Source: Tragulus kanchil
Lineage: Eukaryota; Chordata; Mammalia; Artiodactyla; Tragulidae
DNA length: 64,000 nt
Direction of reading: 5' to 3'
NCBI GenBank assembly: GCA_022376925.1
Contig: JAIOJX010000026.1
Coordinates: 198,500,400-198,564,399, forward strand
A program made the translations under genes and the position numbers. The number at the start of each line of letters is the position of its first letter. Position 1 is the stretch's first letter. Positions 32,890-45,295 of the stretch are shown piece after piece. The notes below the pieces were generated by a model. That model was not told where the DNA came from, did not search any database, and saw only the letters and a program-made list of their open reading frames with translations.

Positions 32890-33062
32890 TGCTTCTCTGG
32901 TGGCTCAGACAGTAAACAATTTGCTTGCAATGCAGGAGACCCAGTTCCAACGCCTCAGTTGGGAAGATCCGCTGGAGAAGGGAAAGTTTACCCATTCCAG
33001 TATCCTTGCTTGGAGAATTTCATGGCTTGTCCACAGGTCACAGTGAGTCATGACTGAGCAAT
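32890..33062 (+). mobile_element. Bov-tA SINE (D10 copy 2)
   Basis: Full version of the element at 31771: tRNA-like head, 'ggagaagggaaagtttaccc', 'ccagtatccttgcttggaga', end 'agtcatgactgagcaa'. Confidence 0.88.
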
Positions 33063-33349
33063 TTACAAAATTACTTCTATTATTACCTCAGTTTCACCTC
33101 AGATCATCAGGCATCAGATCCTGGAGGTTGGAACACTTGTTCTAGGATATAAGTACCTGCTCATTGTCATGGATCTATACAAATTTTCAGAATAAATATT
33201 TACCCATACACAGGTACTCAGTAAGTATTAATAAAATACCAAATGCTGTCAGGAGCAGGGACAAAGCCATTTTTGTTATAAGACAGTTAAAGAACCCCCA
33301 GTATCTGCTATTTCCATTGCAACACATAATTCAGAGAGTGTTGTCAAAC

Positions 33350-33500
33350 CAGGAAATGTCCAGACTCAGCCATTATGCAGCCTGGGGCAGAAGACTTGAT
33401 CTCTCTGACCTGCAGTTTCTTAGAATGGAAACAGAGAACTAACACTCTCTGAAAGTGTCTGGGAATCAATAAAATAACCTGTGTGAGAATCAGGTGCTCA
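33350..33500 (+). mobile_element. MIR SINE fragment
   Basis: 'cagcctggggcagaagactt', 'gatctctctgacctgcagtt' and 'tcttagaatggaaac' follow the MIR core. Copy at 34473-34623. Confidence 0.65.
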
Positions 33501-34472
33501 ACAAGAGACATTGCTATGCATCCCTTTCCATTCAATGCATGTTTGTAAATTTGCCTTTGTTCTTAAGAACGTCTCAGTGCTGAGCTTAGAGGGAAAGATA
33601 ACAGATTTTCTCTTTTTTTCACCCAAAGAGTATGTCTTCCAGACTGGCTCACCATCGTAACTCAGGCTCATTACCCTCAGGGTGCCTGGTGACTGAAGAT
33701 CCACAAGCTCCTTGCAGCTGGCAGAGGTAGCACATTAGAAATTCATTTTTTCCTGTCATAATAACAAAGTGCAGAGCGGCAGGCTAGCCATGGTTTCGTA
33801 TGGGAAAACCCACAGAAAGGGACAGCTGAAAGAAGCTGTGCCTTTCTCCGATATTTCTTGTCAGGGAGAATCATCCTCAAAAGAAAGGGGGGAAAAAGGA
33901 AAGAGAAAAAGAATAGTCCCTGTATTATTTGGACGTCTCATTTCTAGGGACAAAGTGGTAGTGTCCTCCCATCCTCTTCTCCTGCCTTTTACTGAATGAC
34001 GCCTAGTCGGGACTCCCAGAAAGCAGTTAGTTAACTGGACAGCCTTTCACTTGGAGGGGCTTGTCTTAACCCATCAGCAGTAGCTCAGATAACTAAGCCA
34101 GCTGTTGTCTTTATTTGCCCTTGGAAAAATTTCCTAAGAGATCAAATTCCTAGGGTCATTGCTGAAATCCTGAGCTGAGGGAAATGAAAAGAAGAGAAAC
34201 TGATACAAATTTTCAAAGACCTCAGATCATCAGGCATCAGATCCTGGAGGTTGGAACACTTGTTCTAGGATATAAGTACCTGCTCATTGTCATGGATCTA
34301 TACAAATTTTCAGAATAAATATTTACCCATACACAGGTACTCAGTAAGTATTAATAAAATACCAAATGCTGTCAGGAGCAGGGACAAAGCCATTTTTGTT
34401 ATAAGACAGTTAAAGAACCCCCAGTATCTGCTATTTCCATTGCAACACATAATTCAGAGAGTGTTGTCAAAC

Positions 34473-34623
34473 CAGGAAATGTCCAGACTCAGCCATTATG
34501 CAGCCTGGGGCAGAAGACTTGATCTCTCTGACCTGCAGTTTCTTAGAATGGAAACAGAGAACTAACACTCTCTGAAAGTGTCTGGGAATCAATAAAATAA
34601 CCTGTGTGAGAATCAGGTGCTCA
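34473..34623 (+). mobile_element. MIR SINE fragment (D11 copy)
   Basis: Second D11 copy of 33350-33500. Confidence 0.65.
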
Positions 34624-35499
34624 ACAAGAGACATTGCTATGCATCCCTTTCCATTCAATGCATGTTTGTAAATTTGCCTTTGTTCTTAAGAACATCTCAG
34701 TGCTGAACTTAGAGGGAAAGATAACAGATTTTCTCTTTTTTTCACCCAAAGAGTATGTCTTCCAGACTGGCTCACCATCATAACTCAGGCTCATTACCCT
34801 CAGGGTGCCTGGTGACTGAAGATCCACAAGCTCCTTGCAGCTGGCAGAGGTAGCACACTAGAAATTCATTTTTTCCTGTCATAATAACAAAGTGCAGAGC
34901 GGCAGGCTAGCCATGGTTTCGTATGGGAAAACCCACAGAAAGGGACAGCTGAAAGAAGCTGTGCCTTTCTCCGATATTTCTTGTCAGGGAGAATCATCCT
35001 CAAAAGAAAGGGGGGAAAAAGGAAAGAGAAAAAGAATAGTCCCTGTATTATTTGGACGTCTCATTTCTAGGGACAAAGTGGTAGTGTCCTCCCATCCTCT
35101 TCTCCTGCCTTTTACTGAATGACGCCTAGTCGGGACTCCCAGAAAGCAGTTAGTTAACTGGACAGCCTTTCACTTGGAGGGGCTTGTCTTAACCCATCAG
35201 CAGTAGCTCAGATAACTAAGCCAGCTGTTGTCTTTATTTGCCCTTGGAAAAATTTCCTAAGAGATCAAATTCCTAGGGTCATTGCTGAAATCCTGAGCTG
35301 AGGGAAATGAAAAGAAGAGAAACTAGATTTATGTTTTTGTTTTTTCAGAACAAATTAATGAATGTAGATGGGTGTGTATGCTCATTTACCACTTTGTCCA
35401 AATACCACAAGGTACAGTGAAATGGTTGCAGGAAATTAGGTCTTCAAGAGGTAAGATGAAATCCAGAGCCTGTGAACCTAGCTGCTTTGGGTTCCGATC

Positions 35500-35945
35500 G
35501 GGTTCAGGACATGATACCCCAGAAGGTGGGCCCTTGACATGTTGAATAAGCTGAAAGAATCTGAGAAAAATAAGGAAGTCCTTCTGAGCTTCCCTCTGCT
35601 CTTCTCACCTGGTGCAGGTCATAAACTCTCATGGAAGAAGTGCCCTCTCTATATCCAGAGGAAAGGAGCATTTTTGTCTGCAAAGACAAAAAGTCCTCAC
35701 AAACAGGCCTTGCTGTTTCCCCCAGTGTACCCTTTAACTTATCACATTGCTCCACAATTGTCCACTCTTCATCAAACATCACATAAAAATATACAAGTTT
35801 GTTTCTCTGGGTCTTAATGTCCTGATAATGGCTCTCATGTCACACAAAATGTAAACACATGTGTATGCTTCCTTCCTGTTAATCTTTATCAGCTGAATTT
35901 TCAGACTTAACCAGAAACCCTAAGAGGGCCGAGGGAAATCCCTAT
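35500..35945 (+). mobile_element. ERV-type LTR, same family as 17030-17518
   Basis: 'acatgataccccagaagg', 'acaggccttgctgtttcccc', 'aaacacatgtgtatgcttcc' and 'aattttcagacttaaccaga' parallel the LTR at 17 kb in order. No internal genes. The 92-codon frames on both strands here are LTR shadows. Confidence 0.55.
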
Positions 35946-36585
35946 GAGTAACGTTTCCCTTAAATATACATAATATGGTGCGGAGCAACTGATTATAAAA
36001 ATATCAGCAAGAACCAAAATAAGTATGGTTTTGACACAAATGTAAGTTGATGCTGAACACTCCGATATTCTTGTCAGGAGAATCATCCTCAAAAGAAAGG
36101 GGAAAAGGAAAGAGAAAAAGAATAGTCCCTGTATTATTTGGACGTCTCATTTCTAGGGACAAAGTGGTAGTGTCCTCCCATCCTCTTCTCCTGCCTTTTA
36201 CTGAATGACGCCTAGTCGGGACTCCCAGAAAGCAGTTAGTTAACTGGACAGCCTTTCACTTGGAGGGGCTTGTCTTAACCCATCAGCAGTAGCTCAGATA
36301 ACTAAGCCAGCTGTTGTCTTTATTTGCCCTTGGAAAAATTTCCTAAGAGATCAAATTCCTAGGGTCATTGCTGAAATCCTGAGCTGAGGGAAATGAAAAG
36401 AAGAGAAACTAGATTTATGTTTTTGTTTTTTCAGAACAAATTAATGAATGTAGATGGGTGTGTATGCTCATTTACCACTTTGTCCAAATACCACAAGGTA
36501 CAGTGAAATGGTTGCAGGAAATTAGGTCTTCAAGAGGTAAGATGAAATCCAGAGCCTGTGAACCTAGCTGCTTTGGGTTCCGATC

Positions 36586-37031
36586 GGGTTCAGGACATGA
36601 TACCCCAGAAGGTGGGCCCTTGACATGTTGAATAAGCTGAAAGAATCTGAGAAAAATAAGGAAGTCCTTCTGAGCTTCCCTCTGCTCTTCTCACCTGGTG
36701 CAGGTCATAAACTCTCATGGAAGAAGTGCCCTCTCTATATCCAGAGGAAAGGAGCATTTTTGTCTGCAAAGACAAAAAGTCCTCACAAACAGGCCTTGCT
36801 GTTTCCCCCAGTGTACCCTTTAACTTATCACATTGCTCCACAATTGTCCACTCTTCATCAAACATCACATAAAAATATACAAGTTTGTTTCTCTGGGTCT
36901 TAATGTCCTGATAATGGCTCTCATGTCACACAAAATGTAAACACATGTGTATGCTTCCTTCCTGTTAATCTTTATCAGCTGAATTTTCAGACTTAACCAG
37001 AAACCCTAAGAGGGCCGAGGGAAATCCCTAT
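36586..37031 (+). mobile_element. ERV-type LTR (D12 copy)
   Basis: Second D12 copy of the LTR at 35500-35945, differing by a few bases near the end. Confidence 0.55.
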
Positions 37032-37161
37032 GAGTAATGTTTCCCTTAAAAATACATAATATGGTGCGGGAGCAACTGATTATAAAAATATCAGCAAGAA
37101 CCAGGTTAACAAGTCAAGTAGTCCTGTAATGCCTTTTGACACAAATGTAAGTTGATGCTGA

Positions 37162-37383
37162 AAAGTGTTCAGTTGCTAAGTTGTGTCCAACTCTTTGCAA
37201 CTCCATGGACTGTGGCCTCCCAGACTCCTTTGTCCATGGGATTTCCCAGGCAAGAATACTGGAATGGGGTGCCATTTCCTCCTCCAGGGTATCTTCCAGA
37301 CCCAGGGATCAAACACCAAATCTCCCGTATTGTGTCTCCTGTATTGGCAGGTAGGTTCTTTACCACTGGGCCATCTGGGAAAT
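37162..37383 (-). mobile_element. Bov-tA SINE, minus strand
   Basis: Reversed BovA body ('aagtgttcagttgctaag', 'caagaatactggaatggggt') followed by the reversed tRNA-like head ('aggttctttaccactgggcc'). D13 repeats only its last 40 bases at 38495-38535. Confidence 0.9.
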
Positions 37384-37577
37384 CCAAAAATAGATTAAAT
37401 TTCCTGAAAGGAGAAGCAAAGCTGATGTGTTTAAAGTTATATAATCATCTGCTAGTCTGTTTTGGTGGGAGAGGCCCATACAAAAGTGTGCAGGGGGCCA
37501 TGAAAGAACCCATGGGGTCCTGAGAGGAGGTAGATTTAAACACAAAATATAAAAATAAAAGAAGATAAAATTTGTAA

Positions 37578-37742
37578 ACTTTTTTTAACACTTTTATTTA
37601 TTTATTTTTAATTACTTATTTATTTGGCTGCACTGGGTCTCAGTTGTGGCATGGGGGATCTAGTTCTCTGCCCAGGGATTGAACCTGGGCCCCCTGCATT
37701 GGGAACACAGAGTCTTAACCACTGGACCACCAGGGAAGTCCA
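37578..37742 (-). mobile_element. CHR-type SINE, minus strand
   Basis: Reversed A-rich tail (tttatttatttatttt), then 'tttggctgcactgggtctca', 'cccagggattgaacctgggc', terminal 'actggaccaccagggaagtc'. Copy at 38727-38888. Confidence 0.88.
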
Positions 37743-38032
37743 ATTTGTAAACTTTTAAGTGAAATATAATCATTTTAATCCACGATGAAATCTGATGAAT
37801 TTAATGGGAAAAGTTTAGATTTCCATAGACTGATGAACTCTTATTTTCACATGTTTTCATTTTCAACACTAAATGCTAATATTGATCTAATTTGAATCTT
37901 CTTTCTTTGAATAAGTCAACACAAAGTCCTCTGACTCTGTCATATCATCCACTTCTCTGTTTTCCTGATACCCTGAAATTCTTTTATTTCCCTCCTGGTT
38001 GGGGTGAACCACAACCTGGTGGGTTAATCCAC

Positions 38033-38240
38033 CAGGCTTCCCTGCTGGCTTAGATTAGAATCTGCCTGCAATACAGGAGACCTGAGTTTGATCCCTGGGT
38101 CAAGAAGATCCCCTGGAGAAGCAAATGGCTACCCACTCCAATAATCTCATCTGGAGAATTCCACAGACAGACGAACCTGACTGAGTACAGTCCACAGGGT
38201 CACAAAGAGTTGGACAGGCTGAGTGACTAACATTCACTCA
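38033..38240 (+). mobile_element. Bov-tA SINE
   Basis: 'aggcttccctgctggcttag' head, B-box-like 'gtttgatccc', body 'ctggagaagcaaatggctac', end 'gttggacaggctgagtgact'. Copy at 39181-39388. Confidence 0.88.
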
Positions 38241-38265
38241 CTCAGTCTCAGGCACGCAAGGTCGA

Positions 38266-38280
38266 CCAGCAGGGGCTGCT
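38266..38280 (+). promoter_or_regulatory. near-CTCF word (ccagcaggggctgct)
   Basis: One G short of the usual CTCF core ccagcagggggc. D13 copy at 39413-39427. Binding is unproven. Confidence 0.15.
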
Positions 38281-38726
38281 AGAGAACAATTCAGACCCCT
38301 CTCCTGGGCAGGAAAAGTGGACAAGCTTCAGAGTAAATCCTCTGAGAAAACTAGCCTTGGTTGGCGGTCAGGACTTTGAGATCACACACAACACAAGAAG
38401 TCTAATTTATTGTGGAGACGTGAGTCATTCTCAGCTTAGAGATTAAGAAATAAACAAAATGGTGGCCCTTGTTTTCAAAGTTTCTGTTTCCTTTTTGGCA
38501 GGTAGGTTCTTTACCACTGGGCCATCTGGGAAATCCAAAAATAGATTAAATTTCCTGAAAGGAGAAGCAAAGTTGATGTGTTTAAAGTTATATAATCATC
38601 TGCTAGTCTGTTTTGGTGGGAGAGGCCCATACAAAAGTGTGCAGGGGGCCATGAAAGAACCCATGGGGTCCTGAGAGGAGGTAGATTTAAACACAAAATA
38701 TAAAAATAAAGAAGATAAAATTTGTA

Positions 38727-38888
38727 AGATTTTAACACTTTTATTTATTTATTTTTAATTACTTATTTATTTGGCTGCACTGGGTCTCAGTTGTGGCATG
38801 GGGGATCTAGTTCTCTGCCCAGGGATTGAACCTGGGCCCCCTGCATTGGGAACACAGAGTCTTAACCACTGGACCACCAGGGAAGTCC
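38727..38888 (-). mobile_element. CHR-type SINE, minus strand (D13 copy)
   Basis: Second D13 copy of 37578-37742, with a few bases missing from the T-run. Confidence 0.88.
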
Positions 38889-39180
38889 AATTTGTAAACT
38901 TTTAAGTGAAATATAATCATTTTAATCCACGATGAAATCTGATGAATTTAATGGGAAAAGTTTAGATTTCCATAGACTGATGAACTCTTATTTTCACATG
39001 TTTTCATTTTCAACACTAAATGCTAATATTGATCTAATTTGAATCTTCTTTCTTTGAATAAGTCAACACAAAGTCCTCTGACTCTGTCATATCATCCACT
39101 TCTCTGTTTTCCTGATACCCTGAAATTCTTTTATTTCCCTCCTGGTTGGGGTGAACCACAACCTGGTGGGTTAATCCACC

Positions 39181-39388
39181 AGGCTTCCCTGCTGGCTTAG
39201 ATTAGAATCTGCCTGCAATACAGGAGACCTGAGTTTGATCCCTGGGTCAAGAAGATCCCCTGGAGAAGCAAATGGCTACCCACTCCAATAATCTCATCTG
39301 GAGAATTCCACAGACAGACGAACCTGACTGAGTACAGTCCACAGGGTCACAAAGAGTTGGACAGGCTGAGTGACTAACATTCACTCAC
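39181..39388 (+). mobile_element. Bov-tA SINE (D13 copy)
   Basis: Second D13 copy of 38033-38240. Confidence 0.88.
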
Positions 39389-39429
39389 TCAGTCTCAGGC
39401 ACGCAAGGTCGACCAGCAGGGGCTGCTAG

Positions 39430-41616
39430 AGAACAATTCAGACCCCTCTCCTGGGCAGGAAAAGTGGACAAGCTTCAGAGTAAATCCTCTGAGAAAACTA
39501 GCCTTGGTTGGCGGTCAGGACTTTGAGATCACACACAACACAAGAAGTCTAATTTATTGTGGAGACGTGAGTCATTCTCAGCTTAGAGATTAAGAAATAA
39601 ACAAAATGGTGGCCCTTGTTTTCAAAGTTTCTGTTTCTTGGTGAACTGTATGTGGACTTTAGATCTTAGAGCCCCAGCAAGATGAGTTCCTCCTGTGGAC
39701 TGAGGGCTGACAAAGTCTGATGAGAAAGAGCAGGAGTTTGGCTGATTCTCCACTCTCTGAAAAGAAGCTGAAGCCCTTCTCCTGTTGAAATGTGGGGTCT
39801 CAGACTGCTTTGTGAGCCTTTTTTTAAGGACACGCCTGCTCAATCGCTATGTCGTGTCCAGGCAGAAATTTTGAACTGTAGTCTGACCTAGAGAATAACT
39901 TGCTGAAAGAATTCTGGCAATGACAAACAAATGAAAACTTCAGAGAAGCTGTATGTTTTTCTCTCTGATAATTTCTTTAAGTGCTGAGGGCACCGCAGCT
40001 GCCTGGTAACAATTCCAGGCAGCCATTGGCAGACCCATGGCCACTTGGTTACATGGCCAGTTCCAGGAACTCAGTCTTAAAGGGGCGTTTGCTGTCTTGC
40101 TGCTGCCTTTTGTGCTAAAGAGGTTTTTGGGAGATGGGGGAAGGGGGTTATGCAGAGCTGGGGGAGGGTTGCCCAATTGTAAATGTTTTGAATTTAAAAG
40201 ACACCCAAATTCATTAAATGTGTGAAATGATGGGAAAAAAAGTGTGAAATTGTAACAGTCGGTTTGTAGTTGATTAATAGAAATCTCTTCTAACAATCCC
40301 CAGAACCTTCCAGGGGTCATTGGAACAGAGCAGCTGTAGAGACAGCAGGAGTGATTTTGACACTATGCAGTGAGGGTTGTACAAAGTTCCAAACAAGTGG
40401 GCAGAGTCCCATGCACTCTGCATTCTCCTCGGCCGCTCACAGATGATTGGCTGCAAGGTCAAATTAATATGCAGATCAACCAGCAAGGTGCTGTTTTGCT
40501 CTGGGCCTCTGAGGGTCAAAATGGCTAGAAAGAACAATTCAGACCCCTCTCCTGGGCAGGAAAAGTGGACAAGCTTCAGAGTAAATCCTCTGAGAAAACT
40601 AGCCTTGGTTGGCGGTCAGGACTTTGAGATCACACACAACACAAGAAGTCTAATTTATTGTGGAGACGTGAGTCATTCTCAGCTTAGAGATTAAGAAATA
40701 AACAAAATGGTGGCCCTTGTTTTCAAAGTTTCTGTTTCTTGGTGAACTGTATGTGGACTTTAGATCTTAGAGCCCCAGCAAGATGAGTTCCTCCTGTGGA
40801 CTGAGGGCTGACAAAGTCTGATGAGAAAGAGCAGGAGTTTGGCTGATTCTCCACTCTCTGAAAAGAAGCTGAAGCCCTTCTCCTGTTGAAATGTGGGGTC
40901 TCAGACTGCTTTGTGAGCCTTTTTTTAAGGACACGCCTGCTCAATCGCTATGTCGTGTCCAGGCAGAAATTTTGAACTGTAGTCTGACCTAGAGAATAAC
41001 TTGCTGAAAGAATTCTGGCAATGACAAACAAATGAAAACTTCAGAGAAGCTGTATGTTTTTCTCTCTGATAATTTCTTTAAGTGCTGAGGGCACCGCAGC
41101 TGCCTGGTAACAATTCCAGACAGCCATTGGCAGACCCATGGCCACTTGGTTACATGGCCAGTTCCAGGAACTCAGTCTTAAAGGGGCGTTTGCTGTCTTG
41201 CTGCTGCCTTTTGTGCTAAAGAGGTTTTTGGGAGATGGGGGAAGGGGGTTATGCAGAGCTGGGGGAGGGTTGCCCAATTGTAAATGTTTTGAATTTAAAA
41301 GACACCCAAATTCATTAAATGTGTGAAATGATGGGAAAAAAAGTGTGAAATTGTAACAGTCGGTTTGTAGTTGATTAATAGAAATCTCTTCTAACAATCC
41401 CCAGAACCTTCCAGGGGTCATTGGAACAGAGCAGCTGTAGAGACAGCAGGAGTGATTTTGACACTATGCAGTGAGGGTTGTACAAAGTTCCAAACAAGTG
41501 GGCAGAGTCCCATGCACTCTGCATTCTCCTCGGCCGCTCACAGATGATTGGCTGCAAGGTCAAATTAATATGCAGATCAACCAGCAAGGTGCTGTTTTGC
41601 TCTGGGCCTCTGAGGG
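39430..41616 (+). repeat. D14: direct ~1.1-kb duplication
   Basis: Copy 1 is 39430-40515 and copy 2 is 40531-41616 (offset 1101). The first 200 bases overlap the end of D13 and therefore exist three times (38282, 39430, 40531). The inner sequence carries no recognised transposon and looks like single-copy DNA. Confidence 0.97.
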
Positions 41617-41682
41617 GCTTGCTTTTAAGACACTTGAGGGTTTCATAAGGGATGAATCCCTTGGAATAAACTGTCCACTTTG

Positions 41683-43813
41683 AGCCAAGGTAAATGTTCA
41701 CTCGGGGCCAGTCTGATTTCTGTGCCATAGCAGAGATTCATAATTTGGTGTGTGGCAGCGATTTTGGGGTGTCCTAAAAGGGGGCTATTTTAATGAGCAC
41801 CAGACTTGGCAATGGATTGGAGTCTCCAGTTTCCTATTTGCCACACAGCCTCTGAGACAGACAAGCCTTGACCAAGGAAGGGAAAGGAAAGCATCACCTT
41901 TCTTTAGGGTGTCATTTTTTCCATAATTTTTGGCCTCTGCCCACCCCAAACCTGGAGTGCATCTTTTTTCTCTTTGAACCACTGCTGCAGGCTACTGTTC
42001 TGAAGCTAAAGGATTTTTTTGCCTTCAAAGAGGTACAAAGGAAACATCAAAGTAAATGTCCTCAGAGTGACATAAGGATAGAATAATGGTGACCTAGCAG
42101 CTAGAGACTTGGCCAAATGCTGAAAGTAATTCACGCCACTCACTAACAATGGGGGATGTGTGACAATGATATATACCAGGAGACAAGGACAACCACTTTG
42201 CAGGGCTTCGATGCCCCACAAACCCAATTGTAGGCAGATCAATACTGTCATAAGACAATTATCAAAGGCCATCAGCACATCATATTTTCATACCATAAAC
42301 AGCTCAAGGCGCCAGGGATGGCTTTCCTACAGAAAGCACATAGCATAAATTTGAAGGGTGTGAAATTGACATGATTAATAATTATAGTTATTAGCACATG
42401 TGCCAGCTGCTCATGTATGGTTTATCCCTTGATTTATGGTGCCATAAATGCCCATCTCTCTCTCTGATGCCGAATCAAGGGGGCACACAACCGTGGGCAG
42501 AATGAGTCTTTCTCATTGCCAGGAGTTTGATGACAAATAAAAGAAAAAAGTGGGTTGAAAATCACCCTGGATCTGGAGACACCTCGGTGAGAAGGAAGCT
42601 GCCTTTTGTTTGCATGGCTGCTTTATCGGCTGCTGAAACCTGTCTGTTCAATGTTCTCAAAGCCTTTGAAGTTTGGACTGCAACTAACAAGGCTATAGTT
42701 TTCCAGCCCCTCACTTCTTCGAGCTGTTGCCAGGTTTTTGGGCCATGCAAAATAACAAGCCAAGGTAAATGTGCACTCGGGGCCAGTCTGATTTCTGTGC
42801 CATAGCAGAGATTCATAATTTGGTGTGTGGCAGCGATTTTGGGGTGTCCTAAAAGGGGGCTATTTTAATGAGCGCCAGACTTGGCAATGGATTGGAGTCT
42901 CCAGTTTCCTATTTGCCACACAGCCTCTGAGACAGACAAGCTTTGACCAAGGAAGGGAAAGGAAAGCATCACCTTTCTTTAGGGTGTCATTTTTTCCATA
43001 ATTTTTGGCCTCTGCCCACCCCAAACCTGGAGTGCATCTTTTTTCTCTTTGAACCACTGCTGCAGGCTACTGTTCTGAAGCTAAAGGATTTTTTTGCCTT
43101 CAAAGAGGTACAAAGGAAACATCAAAGTAAATGTCCTCAGAGTGACATAAGGATAGAATAATGGTGACCTAGCAGCTAGAGACTTGGCCAAATGCTGAAA
43201 GTAATTCACGCCACTCACTAACAATGGGGGATGTGTGACAATGATATATACCAGGAGACAAGGACAACCACTTTGCAGGGCTTCGATGCCCCACAAACCC
43301 AATTGTAGGCAGATCAATACTGTCATAAGACAATTATCAAAGGCCATCAGCACATCATATTTTCATACCATAAACAGCTCAAGGCGCCAGGGATGGCTTT
43401 CCTACAGAAAGCACATAGCATAAATTTGAAGGGTGTGAAATTGACATGATTAATAATTATAGTTATTAGCACATGTGCCAGCTGCTCATGTATGGTTTAT
43501 CCCTTGATTTATGGTGCCATAAATGCCCATCTCTCTCTCTGATGCCGAATCAAGGGGGCACACAACCGTGGGCAGAATGAGTCTTTCTCATTGCCAGGAG
43601 TTTGATGACAAATAAAAGAAAAAAGTGGGTTGAAAATCACCCTGGATCTGGAGACACCTCGGTGAGAAGGAAGCTGCCTTTTGTTTGCATGGCTGCTTTA
43701 TCGGCTGCTGAAACCTGTCTGTTCAATGTTCTCAAAGCCTTTGAAGTTTGGACTGCAACTAACAAGGGGCTATAGTTTTCCAGCCCCCCTCACTTCTTCG
43801 AGCTGTTGCCAGG
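41683..43813 (+). repeat. D15: direct ~1.08-kb duplication
   Basis: Copy 1 is 41683-42734 and copy 2 is 42758-43813 (offset 1075). The copies are almost identical apart from single substitutions (t/g at 41697/42772) and short run changes near the end. No recognised transposon lies inside. Confidence 0.97.
42360..42510. promoter_or_regulatory. candidate homeodomain-rich noncoding patch
   Basis: Dense homeodomain-like words in non-transposon DNA: 'gattaataattatagttatt', an exact inverted pair atttatgg-tg-ccataaat at 42432-42449, an E-box-like 'ccagctgctc'. Copy 1075 bases on (inverted pair at 43507-43524). Function inferred from motif texture only. Confidence 0.25.
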
Positions 43814-45295
43814 CTGCAAACAATCACTATACATATTACAGATGAAACCACGAAGGCCAACAATGGAAGAGGCAAAAAACTAATCTTTGGAATGCCAAAA
43901 GTTAAAGCTTTTGTTGTCAAATGCAACTTGAGAGAAGTTTGCCTGGACTTTAATAAATGTTATGCTTGTTTCTTATGGTTATAAACAGATCTGGACATTC
44001 ATAGTGTAATATGTCAAAATACTCTTTAAAATCTGGCTCTTCAGAGAACATCGTCTTTGGGACAAAGAGACAACTCTAGGAGCCACTACACACCCAAGCC
44101 TAAACATACAAATCTCTCTCACCATTCACTATCTAGTGAATGAATAATATCAATTGCTACTCATGACTAATGTCAAATTACAGGTTTGAGGAAAAAAAAA
44201 TGAAAGACAGTAATGAACATGAACTCTGTTAACTGTTTGAAGAATAGCTTTCTCTATTTTTCATATTGAAAAATAAGAAATCAGGTAGAGTATGCAGACA
44301 AATTTGTTTTTCAATTTTAGCATCATAATTTTGCAAGTACATTTAAAACACATAGAAGGTAAACAAATATGTCAGGAGGGAATGCTTTTATAAAAGGCAA
44401 AACTTAAAATCTGCTGTCCAAATATGAAGATTATTGGACATGTCAAACACTGTTAAAGATGAATGCAAACATCCTTTCTAGATCTCCCCAGCAGATCAAC
44501 AGAGACCCCCCCAAATCCCGAAGACTTTCTCTCTCTTGCCATGCTCCTCATTTCCTGGCAATCTGGCTTCAGAGCCCTATGGCGAGTTCACAGGGAGGAT
44601 CTGAATAATGGAGGCCACCCCTATTTTCATTATACATGGCTCAGGAACTCACCTTCAGCAGCTCCCACTCCTAAACCAAGACCAGAATCTGAGGATCATT
44701 TATCCTATTGATAGATTAACTGTGATGGAACAAGCTTATACTCACAGAATTTCAAAATAATTAATACTGTCTTTTTTCAGCCCTTGAAAGAACGCAAATC
44801 CCCAAGTATTAATCTGGTAATAATTGGAGTATTCCATAGAAAGCAAAACAAAACAAACTTAAAGGCTAACAGATACTTCCATGGGCTTTTTGAGGACATA
44901 GTAGTCTAATGATATCTTTGGAAGAACTTTAGAAAATACTGCCAAACCTTAGGTTTCTTGAAGTTAAAATGAGTCACCCAAGAAACAACCTATGTAGCTT
45001 CATTATTGCTTTAAGCAAACAGTGTTTAAAATAAAAGCCTATATTTTTCTGAATAATGAATATAAATAAAAATAGGCAAGTCTTTCATCTAAAGCTCAAT
45101 AAGCATAACATCAGCAAAGTGTTTAATATTTTAATTAAAAGCAAATTTACAGTAGGAGCACTTTTTAAATGTTACTTGTAATGTAAGCCTGTATATATAC
45201 ATCAGATTAATGTTATGAATAATGCTTTTGAAGAAAATCATTATAGACACATCACAGAATTAAATATTATTTATAGTTGAAGAAAAACTGAGAAG
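43814..45295. other. AT-rich unique DNA, no recognised gene
   Basis: Not duplicated. The 82-codon open frame at 44463-44711 has no domain, exon boundary or repeat match that I can support. Confidence 0.45.

Larger units (their letters stand above)
30765..33057 (+). repeat. D10: direct ~1.1-kb duplication
   Basis: Copy 1 starts at 30765 inside a CHR-type SINE and copy 2 at 31884 (offset 1119). Identity is near complete until 31832/32951, inside a Bov-tA. There copy 1 becomes garbled for about 50 bases and rejoins the SINE end ('ccacaggtcacagt'), as if about 80 bases were collapsed. It shares about 245 bases with the end of D9. Confidence 0.95.
33096..35324 (+). repeat. D11: direct ~1.1-kb duplication
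   Basis: Copy 1 is 33096-34201 and copy 2 is 34219-35324, with a constant offset of 1123 and no indels. The differences I see are four transitions (33571/34694 G/A, 33584/34707 G/A, 33657/34780 G/A, 33735/34858 T/C), which look allelic. A MIR lies inside the unit. Confidence 0.97.
34969..37162 (+). repeat. D12: direct ~1.1-kb duplication
   Basis: Copy 1 is 34969-36057 and copy 2 is 36060-37162. Copy 2 opens with a string of run-length deletions (ttt to tt, ggg to gg, long g/a runs shortened), and the end of copy 1 lacks about 20 bases present in copy 2. The 350-base start also overlaps D11, so it occurs three times (33847, 34969, 36060). An LTR fragment lies inside. Confidence 0.97.
37344..39637 (+). 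repeat. D13: direct ~1.15-kb duplication
   Basis: Copy 1 is 37344-38491 and copy 2 is 38495-39637 (offset 1151 falling to about 1146 through small indels). The junction falls in the tail of a minus-strand BovA SINE. The unit carries a CHR-type SINE and a Bov-tA. Confidence 0.97.

Noticed and set aside
39940..40320. 126-codon minus-strand frame repeated at 41041-41421
   Set aside because: Low-complexity P/L/S-rich translation with no family resemblance; the apparent conservation comes from D14.
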